From Actinomucor elegans (lineage: Eukaryota > Mucoromycota > Mucoromycetes > Mucorales > Mucoraceae): a stretch of 64,000 bases of DNA. The translations under genes and the position numbers were made by a program. Under the pieces are notes generated by a model. It searched no databases. It was given only the letters and a program-made list of their open reading frames with translations, and was not told the DNA's origin. The first letter of the stretch is position 1. Each line of letters opens with the position of its first letter. Shown piece by piece: positions 11,762 to 22,849 of the stretch. The stretch spans positions 1,054,001-1,118,000 of the forward strand of contig JAMSLZ010000007.1 of assembly GCA_026027325.1 (NCBI GenBank), in the 5' to 3' direction.

Positions 11762-11995
11762 TTAACATGCTTTTCGAGTGAATTGCAAGTGAATTGCAAG
11801 TTAACATGTTTTTCGAGTGAATTGCAAGTGAATTGCAAGTTAACATGTTTTTCGAGTGAATTGCAAGTGAATTGCAAGTTAACATGTTTTTCGAGTGAAT
11901 TGCAAGTGAATTGCGAGTTAACATGTTTTTCGAGTTAATTTAAGGTGAATTTCGGGTTAACCTGATTTTCAAGTGAATTGCAGGTGAATTGCAAG
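11762..11995. repeat. 39-bp tandem repeat (six units) in the CACTA right end
   Basis: Units begin at 11762, 11801, 11840, 11879, 11918 and 11957, exactly 39 bp apart. The unit holds TTAACATG, TTTTTCGAG and two copies of TGAATTGCAAG. The first four are nearly identical and the last two have diverged. The sequence then continues with inverted words (TTGAATTCACTCGAA) to the terminal repeat. Because 39 is a multiple of three, the array also produces a meaningless 13-residue repeat in one reading frame. Confidence 0.92.
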
Positions 11996-12088
11996 TTAAC
12001 TTGAATTCACTCGAAACGGCAACGATTCTCCTGCAAACCGAGTTAACTTGAAATTCACTCGAAATTCACTCGAATTTTTCCCATAGTG

Positions 12089-12244
12089 ACATGTTAGAAA
12101 TTCATTTCTCGCTGTCCAATATAATACTTTGCATATGTGAAACAAACTCCGTATTCAGTGACAGTTGCCCAATAAGTATCATTCAACGTTTCAATGATTT
12201 AAAAAAGCTAGGAACTAGTTCAAAGTTCTTTTTAAGTTTTGTAT

Positions 12245-12294
<50 letters not shown>

Positions 12295-12764
12295 GAAAAA
12301 AAAAATAATGTATCCATTTTGGAAGCTTAATTCCTAATATGAATACATTTACAATATTGAATATTTTGCATGAAAATTTTAATTTACAGATGTGAAAAAT
12401 AAAATACCAAAAGTTTCATAAAGATTTCAAAAATAATTCCAGATCGTGATGAAAATATTATTTCAGCGCAATTAAAATCTCTAAAGATTAATTGATCTGT
12501 ACTCCATACATTTAATCTTTTTAGGATCATAACTGTCACATATCAGAGCACTCTCAAGTTTTCAAGTCATTCCCAGCGCATATTTTTTTTCCTCGTCTAT
12601 TCAATTCCCGAACACCAATTATATGTATTCACTAAATTTAAGGCTCTTTTAAAGGATGGCGGTATAAAGGGACTGCTTATTTCACTTTTTCTGGCTTCGT
12701 GTATTTTTGCTAGCCATCCACTCTCTTTGTGTCTCTTTTTCATATCAATACGCTACGAAACGAA
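12089..12764. other. Intergenic with long T/A homopolymer
   Basis: Sequence between the transposon and CWC22. It contains a poly-T run of about 35 followed directly by a poly-A run (12248-12306), a perfect hairpin by composition. Pyrimidine-rich DNA precedes the CWC22 start codon. Confidence 0.6.
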
Positions 12765-14772
12765 ATGAGTACAGAATTAGAATCCAAGGGACGATTTGAT
12801 GGCTTAAAACAAGTAGACACCATGAGAAATACGACACGAGCCGGTGGCGCCTATATCCCACCTCATCGGTTACGCCAGATGCAACAATCCATCAAGGATA
12901 CCAGCAGTGAAGAATACCAACGTATTACCTGGGAAGCTTTAAAGAAATCCATCAATGGTCTCATCAACAAAGTCAATACATCCAATGTCAAAATGATTAT
13001 ACCTGAATTGTTTGGTGAAAACTTGGTCCGTGGTCGAGGTCTTTATTGTCGTAGTATGATGAAGGCACAGCAAGCAAGTTTGCCTTTCACACCTGTCTAT
13101 GCTGCGGTCACGGCTGTTGTGAATACCAAGTTACCAGCTGTAGGCGCCTTGCTATTGACGCGACTTGTTTTACAATTCAGAAGAGCTTTTAGACGTAATG
13201 ACAAGGTAAATTATAATGTAGAGTATCATTAAGCTTGAAGATTAACAAAACTTTGCTATATAGACTTCTTGCCTTGCAACCACCATGTTTATTGCACACT
13301 TAACTAATCAGTTGATTGCTGATAAAGTTCTTGCGCTTCAAATCTTGGCTCTTTTATTGGAAAGACCTACAGATGATTCTGTCGAAATTGCCGTAGGTTT
13401 TATGCGCGAAGTCGGCGCACTGTTAGCTCAAATCTGTCCCAAAGCCAATAATGCTATTTACGAGCGCTTTAGAGCTGTTTTACACGAAGGAGAGATTGAT
13501 AAGCGTATTCAATACATGATTGAAGTGCTTTTCCAAGTACGTAAAGACAAATATAAAGATAATCAGCCTGTAATGCAAGAGCTCGATTTGGTTGAAGAAG
13601 AGGACCAGATTACACACAACATTAGTTTAGACGATGATGATCTAGAAGGAGAAGAAATGCTCAATATTTTCAAGTTTGATCCCGATTATACTGAAAATGA
13701 AGAAAAGTATAACGCGATTAAGACCGAGATTCTTGGTGAAGGCTCTGACGATGACAGTGGATCCTCAGGTGACGATGAAAGTGGTAGTGGCAGCGAATCA
13801 GAAGACGAGGAAGATGAAGAAGACGAGAGTCGTAAGATGGAAATATTAGATCAAACGAATACAGATGTGATCGAACTTCGCCGAAAGATCTATTTGACCA
13901 TCATGTCGAGTGTCAACTTTGAAGAATCTTGTCACAAATTAATGAAGCTGAATGTCGGTGAAGGACGCGAAGTAAGTACTGCACAATAGTTAAACATACC
14001 ATACTCTAACTTGCTTGAGTAGATTGAACTATGTAATATGATCATTGAGTGCTGTTCTCAAGAACGCACTTATCTCAAATACTATGGTCTTATGGCAGAG
14101 CGCTTTTGCAAAATGAATCGTCTCTGGGTAGATAACTTTGTTACTTGTTTTAACGATGTCTATGAAACTATCCATCGTTACGAAACCAACAGACTTCGTA
14201 ATATTGGTAAACTCTTTGCTCATCTATTCAATACAGACTCCTTGCCTTGGACCGCCTTCCATATCGTACGATTAACCGAAGAAGATACTACTTCTGCCTC
14301 ACGTATCTTTGTCAAGATCCTATTTCAAGAAATCAGTGAGTTCTTGGGGCTCAAGACACTCAAAGAACGTTTACTGGACCCTTATATGTTGGAAAGTTTA
14401 TCTGGTATGTTTCCTAAAGATAACCCAAAGAATACGCGTTTTGCTATCAACTATTGGACAAGTATTGGTCTTGGTGCTCTTACAGAAGACTTACGTGAAT
14501 GGTTAAGAACTGCTCCCCAACAATTGATGAAGCGAAAGCGTAGTGGTAGTGGTAGTGAAAGCGATAGCGACAGTAGCAGTGGTAGCAGTAGCAGCGGCAG
14601 CAGCAGCAGTGGTAGCGGCAGCAGTAGCGGCTCCGATAGTGATAGTGACAGCAGTAGCGGTAGCTCAAGCGGCTATAGCTCAAGCAGTTATAGCTCAAGA
14701 GGATCTCGTTCTAGAAGATCAAGATCCAGGCATTCGAGATCCAGACGCTCGAGATCCAGACGTTCAAGATAA
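12765..14772 (+). CDS. CWC22: Pre-mRNA-splicing factor CWC22
   Basis: Three exons, 12765-13205, 13264-13971 and 14023-14772, give 632 residues. The ATG at 12765 ([11 protein letters not shown]) is the first; the longer frame upstream would need a GTG start. An MIF4G domain spans about residues 50-260 ([11 protein letters not shown] just before it; [24 protein letters not shown]). An acidic Asp/Glu/Ser-rich linker follows. Next is an MA3 domain, about 362-500 ([28 protein letters not shown]). A Ser-rich and Arg-Ser tail closes the protein. In other eukaryotes CWC22 acts in the spliceosome, holds eIF4A3 and supports exon-junction complex loading. It sits in the nucleus. Identification is firm. 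Confidence 0.96.
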
Positions 14773-15012
14773 TAGTTTTGATAATAAAAAGTATATTGTT
14801 GCAACTAGAACCCCACTATTTCATGTATCAGATCATAATTCCAATTATGATATAAACTTATGGTAGGCAATCTCCCTATTATTAGACTATATAAACTAGT
14901 AAGATTTTAGCTACGATTATTATGATTTTATTATGTCTTTATATAAAAGAGAGACAAAAAAAAATTGCATTGAAGAAAGAAATTCTTTTCTGGATTCGTT
15001 TTCCTAACTTCT

Positions 15013-15740
15013 TTACAAAAGAGTCTCGTAGGCAATAGGAGCAATGGTTTGGGGAACATTGAACTTGGTAGAGATGTGACGAGCTTCACGAGGTTGAGCA
15101 GGAAGTCTCTTGAGGTTGAAAGAGACTATATAACGCATTGCACTTTTTAGTTTCCATTATTATTATCATTATCATTCAACTGTATTCTTACCACCAGCTT
15201 CCTTGGCTTCCTTCTTCTTTTGAGCGTTGGCAACAACACGATCCAAGAATTCTTGACGGCACTTGGAGTGCTTGATGTGTTCAACACGAACGTTAACACG
15301 CTTTTCCAAATAACGGTTACCAACGTTCTTGTGAACGAGAACACCGACAGCAGACTTGGTGACGTTGTAGATGACACCAGTACGACTAGTAATACGAGTT
15401 AGTCTATTATTCTACTCATAACTCTCTTTGCAGGCTTACCCGTGGTAGAACTTGTGGGGCATACCCTTCTGGACAGCAGCGTTGGCCTTGATATCGACAA
15501 TATCACCAACCTTGTAGTTCTTCAAGTAGGTGGAGAGAGGGATGGCACCATGCTCTCTGAACTTACGAGAGAACATGTGGCGAGTACGAGCGCGAACTAG
15601 GAATTAAAGGTTTTCATCAATAATCGTCGTAAAAAAAAACACATTGAGTCGACAGTTGCGATTCCTATTTTTTCTTGAAAAAAAACAAAGGCAATGCACT
15701 CAATTAGCTATAGCTACTTACGACCGAACGAGTGAGGCAT
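15013..15740 (-). CDS. RPL21: 60S ribosomal protein L21 (eL21)
   Basis: Four exons on the minus strand: 15740-15722, 15596-15440, 15385-15192 and 15125-15013. They give 160 residues, the usual eL21 length. The protein starts M-P-H-S-F-G and continues [16 protein letters not shown], then [24 protein letters not shown] and [17 protein letters not shown], ending [13 protein letters not shown]. This is a structural protein of the large cytosolic ribosomal subunit. The first exon is only 19 nt, which is typical of intron-rich ribosomal protein genes. It is divergent from uS4. Confidence 0.97.
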
Positions 15741-16265
15741 CTTGTACGAAGTGGTATGGAAAGAGACCGAAATAAAAAGTTGGAAGGAAAAAAATTGTTA
15801 TTATACTGAGAGCTGAGGAAGAAAAAAATTGTAGTGGCTTAGCTTTTTTTTTTACAGTTGCTAAATTGCCGGACTTTTTGACAGTTCACCAGCCTAACAA
15901 CCATTAACCAAGCATAAACTAAGGCATTGCTCAGGAAAAGATCGCTAATAAGCCGATATTCTCATATTACTGCGTGTAGGCTGTGCGCTTAAGTAGTTTT
16001 TGAAGCCCAATTTCATTGTATGACGGCCATATTACTACAACATATGCTTCATAACAATCAGGCATTACCTTTTGCTCGAGTTCAAGAAGTTACTATATGC
16101 CACCCCTGTGGCTTGGGCCATATTCCAACATTAGCCAATCAAGCCATAGCTTTCATTCGAGTAAAATTTTTCACATTTTGGTACTGCCTTTTTATTTTTG
16201 AATAAGAAGCGTTTCCAACTTTGCAAGTGCTTTTGTTCCTTCTCTTTAAACTTTAGTCTACAAGT
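15741..16265. promoter_or_regulatory. Shared divergent promoter region of eL21 and uS4
   Basis: Only 525 bp separate the two start codons of the head-to-head ribosomal protein genes. Pyrimidine-rich tracts lie just 5' of each ATG (on the minus strand around 15760-15850, on the plus strand around 16225-16255). I cannot name a specific binding site with confidence. Co-regulation is inferred from the arrangement. Confidence 0.6.
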
Positions 16266-16838
16266 ATGGCCGGTACTACCAGAACTTATTCCAAGACTTC
16301 TACTGTCCCCAAGCGTCCTTTCGAGTCTGCTCGTCTTGATCAAGAACTCAAGTTGATCGGTGAGTTCGGTCTCAAGAACAAGAAGGAAATCTGGAGAGTC
16401 GGATTGACCCTTTCCAAGATTCGTCGTGCTGCTCGTGAGCTCTTGAAGTTGGATGAAAAGGACCCCCGTCGTCTCTTTGAAGGTAACGCCTTGATCCGTC
16501 GTCTTGTGCGTATCGGTGTCCTTGATGAAAGCCGTATGAAGCTCGATTACGTCTTGGCCTTGAAGATTGAAGATTTCTTGGAACGTCGTCTCCAAACCCA
16601 AGTTTTCAAGTTGGGTCTTGCCAAGTCCATCCATCATGCTCGTGTCTTGATCCGTCAACGTCACATCCGTGTTGGTAAGCAAATCGTCAATGTTCCTTCC
16701 TTCATTGTTCGTTTGGACTCTCAAAAGCACATCGACTTTGCTTTGACTTCTCCTCTTGGTGGTGGTCGTGCTGGTCGTGTCAAGAGAAAGAGAGCTGCTG
16801 CTGGTGGTGATGATGCTGCCGAAGATGATGAAGAGTAA
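16266..16838 (+). CDS. RPS9: 40S ribosomal protein S9 (uS4)
   Basis: Single exon of 190 residues from ATG to TAA. It has the conserved start [23 protein letters not shown] and the S4 RNA-binding domain at about residues 107-165 ([20 protein letters not shown] and [10 protein letters not shown]). The tail is basic then acidic. This is a small-subunit component that binds 18S rRNA early in assembly and affects decoding accuracy. Codon use is strongly biased (CGT, AAG, GGT), as expected for a highly expressed gene, and this also creates a long antisense frame. Confidence 0.98.
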   Translation: MAGTTRTYSKTSTVPKRPFESARLDQELKLIGEFGLKNKKEIWRVGLTLSKIRRAARELLKLDEKDPRRLFEGNALIRRLVRIGVLDESRMKLDYVLALKIEDFLERRLQTQVFKLGLAKSIHHARVLIRQRHIRVGKQIVNVPSFIVRLDSQKHIDFALTSPLGGGRAGRVKRKRAAAGGDDAAEDDEE

Positions 16839-18043
16839 ATCTCTTTCTTGGTCTAGCAAAACTGGTCTTGGTCTCTACATATGAACCTTTGCAAAAATAA
16901 ATCCCTCTTTTGATGTTATAAAACTTCAAAATCTACTTGTATTTTGACTTTTTTTACATCTCAATTGCAAAGCACCTGTTGTTATTTATTTTTCTACAAA
17001 TAAATATCACAGTATCATATTCCTTTCTGGTTCAGGTTGTGGGTCTCTTGGGTATCGATTCAATTCCATGATAGGCAGCAATGCTTTTTCATTGTTAATA
17101 TCTGATGCAAGTAACTGTTTGTACTACTTGTATCAGTCATTTTCGCCTTTGAATCTGTCCATATTTATATCCTATTGTTCTTTCAACCCACTTCCTGACC
17201 TTGACTGGTTTATGAGTTATACCCTTTTTGTAATTGAGATGTTTGTTTGTGTTTTTTTTGAATGTTTGTAATGAGTTTTTTTTGAATATGTTCTGCAGGA
17301 AAATCGAAGAAGTCTGTTTACACCTTGTTAAATGTTCTATAAGATGTAGTAGCTGAGCTTGCTTATGTAACGCATGTAAGTTCTGTGGAAGTACTGAGAT
17401 GAGTTGATCATTGAATGGAAGTTTATGAGATGTATATTATTACGTTATAATGAAATCGTGGTTCTAATGGACGCAACGGCTCATTACGAGTATATACTAC
17501 TTATCGAATGTGGCGTTGTGGCAAGATCTATTGATCGTTAATCTAACCTCTCTCTATATAAAATGCATGTCATTTATAGTTTAGTTATTGATAGATATGA
17601 CTTATTAATTGATTTGTGGTTAAATGAAGTTCTAATATATCCAGTAGTTTATTATGAGTACACATTGCTTATCAGATGTGACATTGGACTGAAATCATTC
17701 AAGAGATCTACTGATCAGAATCCAGGCTATATGAAAAGTACGGATTTTAGAACCAATCGCTGACATGGTATATAGTTTTAGTACATATCGTAAAAAAAAA
17801 GGGGGAGATCCTAATAGATAAAACAATTCATTTTAAACATATTCTGGTCATTAGATATGGGATTAAATTGAGCTTAGTTATTATAGAGAGTATAAAGATG
17901 CTAAAAATGACCTCATTTCTGAACTTCTATGTCTAACTTAACAAAAGATAGTTTATCTGTGCCTACTTGTCATGTTCGTATTAAACCCATTTATTATTAA
18001 AATTAAGAAAATATATGTATCTAAGAATAATATTATTACGTTG
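16839..18043. other. Intergenic, no gene recognised
   Basis: AT-rich region between uS4 and the receptor gene, which ends toward it, so both genes have their 3' ends here. Short frames only (for example 17563-17763), without family features. Confidence 0.6.
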
Positions 18044-20095
18044 TTAGAGGGCAAAGAACTGTTCACCATGTTTTTCTATCTTGCCTCGAGAATGATACGA
18101 GATTCTCAAATCATAAATCATATCATTCCATTCTCTCCATAGCGATTGCTTGCCAAATATAACAAAGAGCCAAATGCCTTGTGTACTTACGAGCGTTTCA
18201 GCAGCCATCATCAATCCATATGGAGGCAGGTGATCCTTGATAATTGTAACGCAACTATTTTGATGTCCACCTGGCGAAAGCATGCATTCTAACCAATGAT
18301 TGGTAATGCTTTGGTCTTTTTCCAAGCTCACAACTCGATGAATTTGAGTAAAATAGAAAATCCAATAAAAGATAACAGTGCCACTGGAAAGGATAGCAAG
18401 CAATAATGCTCTCCATTGTATATGTACAGCCATGATAACGTGTTTATGGCGACGTACAGGAGCAGGTGCTACCGTCGAACCGCGCGAAAGAGACTGAGAC
18501 ATATCTGATTGAACGCCTTCTTGAATAGCAATCTTGGCAATATAGAAAAACGTAGTAATATGAATCAGAAATGCAGGACAAACAACGGCTGCCATAGGGT
18601 AAAAGAAGATTTCAAAAATACGATCCACTGAAACCAAACAGAGGTTGGCAAATTCAAACTTGATTTGATGTAAACCGATAGAGACAGACATGATAATGGC
18701 AGGATAACCCCAACACAAGAGATTGAGAATACCGTATCGATTGGTAAAGAAGTTAGACTGCCAAACAGTATGTAAATGAAGATTGACTATCAGAGCAGCG
18801 CTCCAGCAACAGGTGGACAATGAAGAAAAAATGAGGATAGCACCTAATACTAAACATTAGCATGTAGACAAATGATATTTAAAAAAATATTCACCTTGGG
18901 TTGCGCACAAACTATTATTGTCTTGAGTACTGACAGATACTGCATTGGCGCATTGAAGGCGTATAGGATTACCAATAGAAAAGTAAACCACCATACTAAA
19001 CAGGAAAAGACTGGCAGACACATTTAGAATAAGCAGTGAAGGATGTCTTCTTTTATCTGGCAGCACCAAGTAACTAACAAGCATAAATAAGGACACGATT
19101 GATGATATAAATCGAAGAATATCAGTAGCCAAGAACCCATGCACAGCCCAACCTTCAGGGTAAAACTATAAAGGCATTAGAAACAAGGCAATGATTTGAA
19201 TATAATAAAAGACATACATAATTCTGAGCAGGACAAGGAATGCAGCACCCAGCACGACAATAAATGTTACTTGTTGTTTCATTACTTCCTTGTTTAGCCA
19301 ATGGATCTTTCATGAATGGAGCAGGACATTCAGACATGATAAATCCAGGCGTTACTGCTGATAGGTTATAGTATGCATGAGGATCAGCGACCAGTGGCGC
19401 AATGGCATTGCAACTGCTTGTATCTGATGATAGGGGCTGGCCAGTCAGAGGTGACTTTTTATTGCAATCGGGTAAGCTGCCCTTGCCAGTCAACATGAAG
19501 ATGTTATTGCATTGATAGATTACTTCCTCGCAGGCAGATTGACACCCCATTTTTGGATCTGAGTTTATAAGTTAAGCATTCCATGCAGCTCTTTGCATAT
19601 TTTTTTTACGCCTACCTGATCCGTTTTCTCCACACTTTGGATAAGCAAGCGAACAAGAATAGCGATAATAAGCATCAACGCATGTTGGAGCGACATGACC
19701 TAATAGGCGGCTCATATTGACAAGCGGAGCTAGCTGTAGTTCAATCATTGCAATAGGAGCGCCTTTTGTGAATACAGAGTAATCAACATAACCCTATATA
19801 ATAGTTTGTCAGGATAATGCAATTACTTTATGTTGCAAGACACCTACATGGCATATACCATTGTCGGGATACGATGTACATAAACCTAATTAGTAGATTA
19901 ATCAGATCAAATATGCTATTGTGTGCTGATCATTCTATACATACTAGGTGGAGTAGTATTAGGGCTTATATTACTGCTATTAGATGTATTGGTCGGATTA
20001 AGGTCTGTGTTAACACTATCTTGTTTTTGAGCTAGAGTAGATCCGAATAAAGTGAATAGCACAAAGCTTAGTACTTTAATCTCGAGAAATTTCAT
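18044..20095 (-). CDS. Frizzled/Smoothened-like seven-helix receptor
   Basis: Six exons on the minus strand: 20095-19945, 19885-19848, 19793-19616, 19558-19218, 19165-18895 and 18849-18044. They sum to 1785 nt, 594 residues in frame. A signal peptide starts M-K-F-L-E-I-K-V-L-S-F and ends near S-T-L-A. A Thr/Ser/Asn-rich linker leads into a cysteine-rich, Frizzled-type ectodomain (C-V-D-A-Y-Y-R-Y-S-C, Y-P-K-C, C-Q-S-A-C-E-E-V-I-Y-Q-C, L-P-D-C). Seven hydrophobic segments follow, beginning at G-W-A-V-H-G-F-L-A-T-D-I. A short basic tail after helix 7 contains K-Q-S-L-W, which resembles but is not the animal K-T-x-x-x-W motif. Class F-like receptors are known from some early-diverging fungi; the ligand and signalling path there are not known to me. 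The protein should sit in the plasma membrane. Confidence 0.9.
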
Positions 20096-22257
20096 TTGTA
20101 TTAATGCGATCTTTTACAGAGAATCGTTTGCTTGATAGATATACTTTTAGGTGAATTGGAATGATCAAAGAAAAAAAAAAGAAAAACCAGTGCTTCTTCA
20201 ATAAAGAGCTTCGTTTTATATTGTCTGTCGAGAAGGACAGGAATCAAATAATCCCACCCCTTGGACCCAACGCTTAAAGGTGGTTCCAATATGTATCACC
20301 GACTATCCTGTTAGCAACAAAGCGCAATTCTTTCTTTAGGAAAATCTTACAACATATACCTGTGAGCCAACCTCTCTATTAAATAAACATTCTATTCCTT
20401 CTGCACAGGCCTCCCTGCGTACTTTTTTGTGGACTTATTCCCAGGTGATTTCGAAATACACAGTATAATAGAGTAAAGTCTGTTGGTCATAGCAATCCCC
20501 AGTACATTTTAACAACTTGGGTTTCAAGAAACTTTATTCTTTGTATGTACATGATGGTAACGAAACAATAGGTAGGGGAAGCCAGTATTTTAAAAAAGTA
20601 TGATATACAGACGATTAAGTACTAGATCATGAAAATAACAGCTCCGCCGATCTATAATGATGCGCTCTTGATGCATGAGCATGCAAGGTACATAGTGCGC
20701 CATAAAATTATTGCGGATATCACTAGATCTAAAGTGCACGCTCTTCATAATCGAATTGAATTGGAGAAACACATATTGGTTGCGGCTAGCGCGTCATTTT
20801 TGATTGATTTATTGCCTGTACAAACAAAAATATAATTACATTAATCTGTTCATTACAAAGAGCATACTTTTTTTTTTCCCAAAAATTAATGGAGCATCTT
20901 GACTCGTTCTCAATCTAGGCGCCATCTTCTGATTGCGTGTGGAGGTTATCAAGGTCCTGTTTCAATCTCAGCTTCACTCTTTGCCAATTGAGTAAATCAG
21001 GCTTTAAAGTTTGCTTTTATTAGCTTACAATCAATATTGTTTGCTCGACAGCAAAAAAAAAGCGCACTGCATTTTATACGACATCCTCAAATCATTAAAT
21101 TGGTTCGGTTTGATATTGATTTGGGCGCGCTTTTGCGACCTTGATAATAGGGCACCAGGGTCTCTTTTCAAGTCCGCCGTAATCTCCGTTTATTAATATA
21201 TATCAGCGTATAACACCTGCTTTTACTGAAGGATAATCATAAAAGTTTATCCAGATGCAAATATCAGTAGTATTTTATCTTTTGACCAAAAATATAAGGA
21301 GAATCTCTCCCTGTAAATAATCTATATCAGATTTTGCTGTTCCAGTGGACACTCTATTCAACCTCAGGTAACCAATAAAATGTGATATTTACTTCAACGT
21401 ATTAAATCAACGGCCTGGTTCATCTCAAAAGCAAGTCGAGTCTAAATAGACACTCTCATGGCTTTGGCATTTGTATCTGAGACTTGGCATAGTTTTAGTT
21501 CCTTATTCAGAAGGGCTTTTTTATTGAATTGGCATCGTTTTCAGATGTCTAGCTTATGTGAGATTTGATTGATAGTCGCTTAATACAGCCTGAATACGCA
21601 TTATGCCGATTTGTATAGCTCCGTTTAACATTCGACTTCACTGTAACATGACATCTTTCAGTGAGAATATATATACATATATATACATATATAAATATCG
21701 ACTACTAAATATTAGCCTTATTCGTTATATCATCCTTAATAGTTTTATATACATCTTTTTCTCAACATAGTCTCATCTTGGTACATGAAACTTAAACAAT
21801 ACGACTTATTACTATGTATCCATAGATTGGGAGTGTTATCTAAGGTATTATCTTTATTTCGAACAAGTATCACGAATAGAGACAGATTGCTGGATATAAG
21901 GGCTTATAATTTACATACGCCAATGGTCTGAGCCATATGCCTATGTTTACATTTTGTAGCATCTTTTATTGGATAGAGAAGAGAGTATCTGAATTTTCAA
22001 TTTGAACCGAGATGCTTCGATATATTCGTATGTACATTTATATCCATAGATCTGAGACTTCAAGTTATTGTCATGAATTGATTTTATTTACATACAATTA
22101 AGCTAATATACAATATTGTTGTTATCTTTAGTCAAAATTTTGAGAAAAGTATAATTATTTCAACTTGAATGCATGATATTCTTAGATCGCATTAATTTAT
22201 AGGTTTTTCCCTTGATAAACTATGATTTTTGTGAATAGCTACGCTAGGCTAATGTGT

Positions 22258-22291
<34 letters not shown>

Positions 22292-22849
22292 CAAACTTGG
22301 GTTTCTTAACTCTAAAGAAATGTCTACTTGAAGCTACTTTTCATGCGTTATAACTAGGAAATAGCTCCTATATAACCGCACATTGCAAATCGTCGCTTTC
22401 TAAATCTTAGTGACAAGCCCTGATTTCAGTACGTAAAGGTTTTTGGTTAGTTTTAGAATATATTACTGAATAGTTGCACATTGTCATATACATAATCATG
22501 CTCCTATCAGTAGACACTCTTTCTCCTAAGTGAATTACCTTGATAACGCGTAGTACGATACTATGCTAGCTTTGGTCTATACCGTGAATTACATGGAATG
22601 TTTTCTGAAATACATAGCAACAAGGTAGATAGCCTTTTTATTACGATATTACAGTGAATAAATATGCAGTAGTAGTAGTAGGGAAAATGACAAACATGCT
22701 AAGGAAAATCTTCTATTTGGTATATATATATGTATACATATAGTATGCATAAAGAAGCACCTTTTTTTTAATCAAGCTGCTTATACAGAACCTTTGGTCC
22801 ATCAGGGACGCATTTGCATCTTTCAAGGTTTCTGGAAGTAGAGTTCTAC
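20096..22849. other. Long intergenic region, no gene recognised
   Basis: About 2.75 kb of AT-rich DNA upstream of the receptor and downstream of the Reeler gene. It contains a (TATACA)n-like run at 21667-21700, a poly-T run at 22260-22291 and a (TA)n patch near 22720. No reading frame with family features and no clear tRNA were seen. Confidence 0.6.

Larger units (their letters stand above)
6850..12088 (-). mobile_element. CACTA-type DNA transposon (CMC/Plavaka-like), apparently complete
   Basis: The element starts CACTATGGGAAAAA at 6850 and ends with the exact reverse complement TTTTTCCCATAGTG at 12088. The flanks are ACAT at 6846-6849 and ACAT at 12089-12092, so a 4-bp target-site duplication is seen (CACTA elements usually make 3 bp). 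Both ends carry dense subterminal repeats built on AAGTGAATT or CGAGTGAATT, as is known for CACTA elements, where they bind an element protein. Inside are a six-exon transposase gene on the minus strand and a two-exon second gene on the plus strand. All frames are open, so this may be a recent, autonomous copy. Strand is given for the transposase. Confidence 0.85.

Noticed and set aside
11741..11938. 65-codon frame with perfect 13-residue repeats
   Set aside because: Product of the 39-bp subterminal DNA repeat being a multiple of three; no ATG at its start and no gene context.
11762..11995. CRISPR-like array
   Set aside because: Units are contiguous tandem repeats without unique spacers, and they lie in a eukaryotic transposon end.
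14480..14866. Long frames on both strands at the end of CWC22
   Set aside because: Shadows of the Ser-rich and Arg-Ser tail in other frames.
16131..16859. 242-codon frame on the minus strand
   Set aside because: Antisense shadow of uS4, caused by its strong codon bias; the plus-strand protein is a clear family match.
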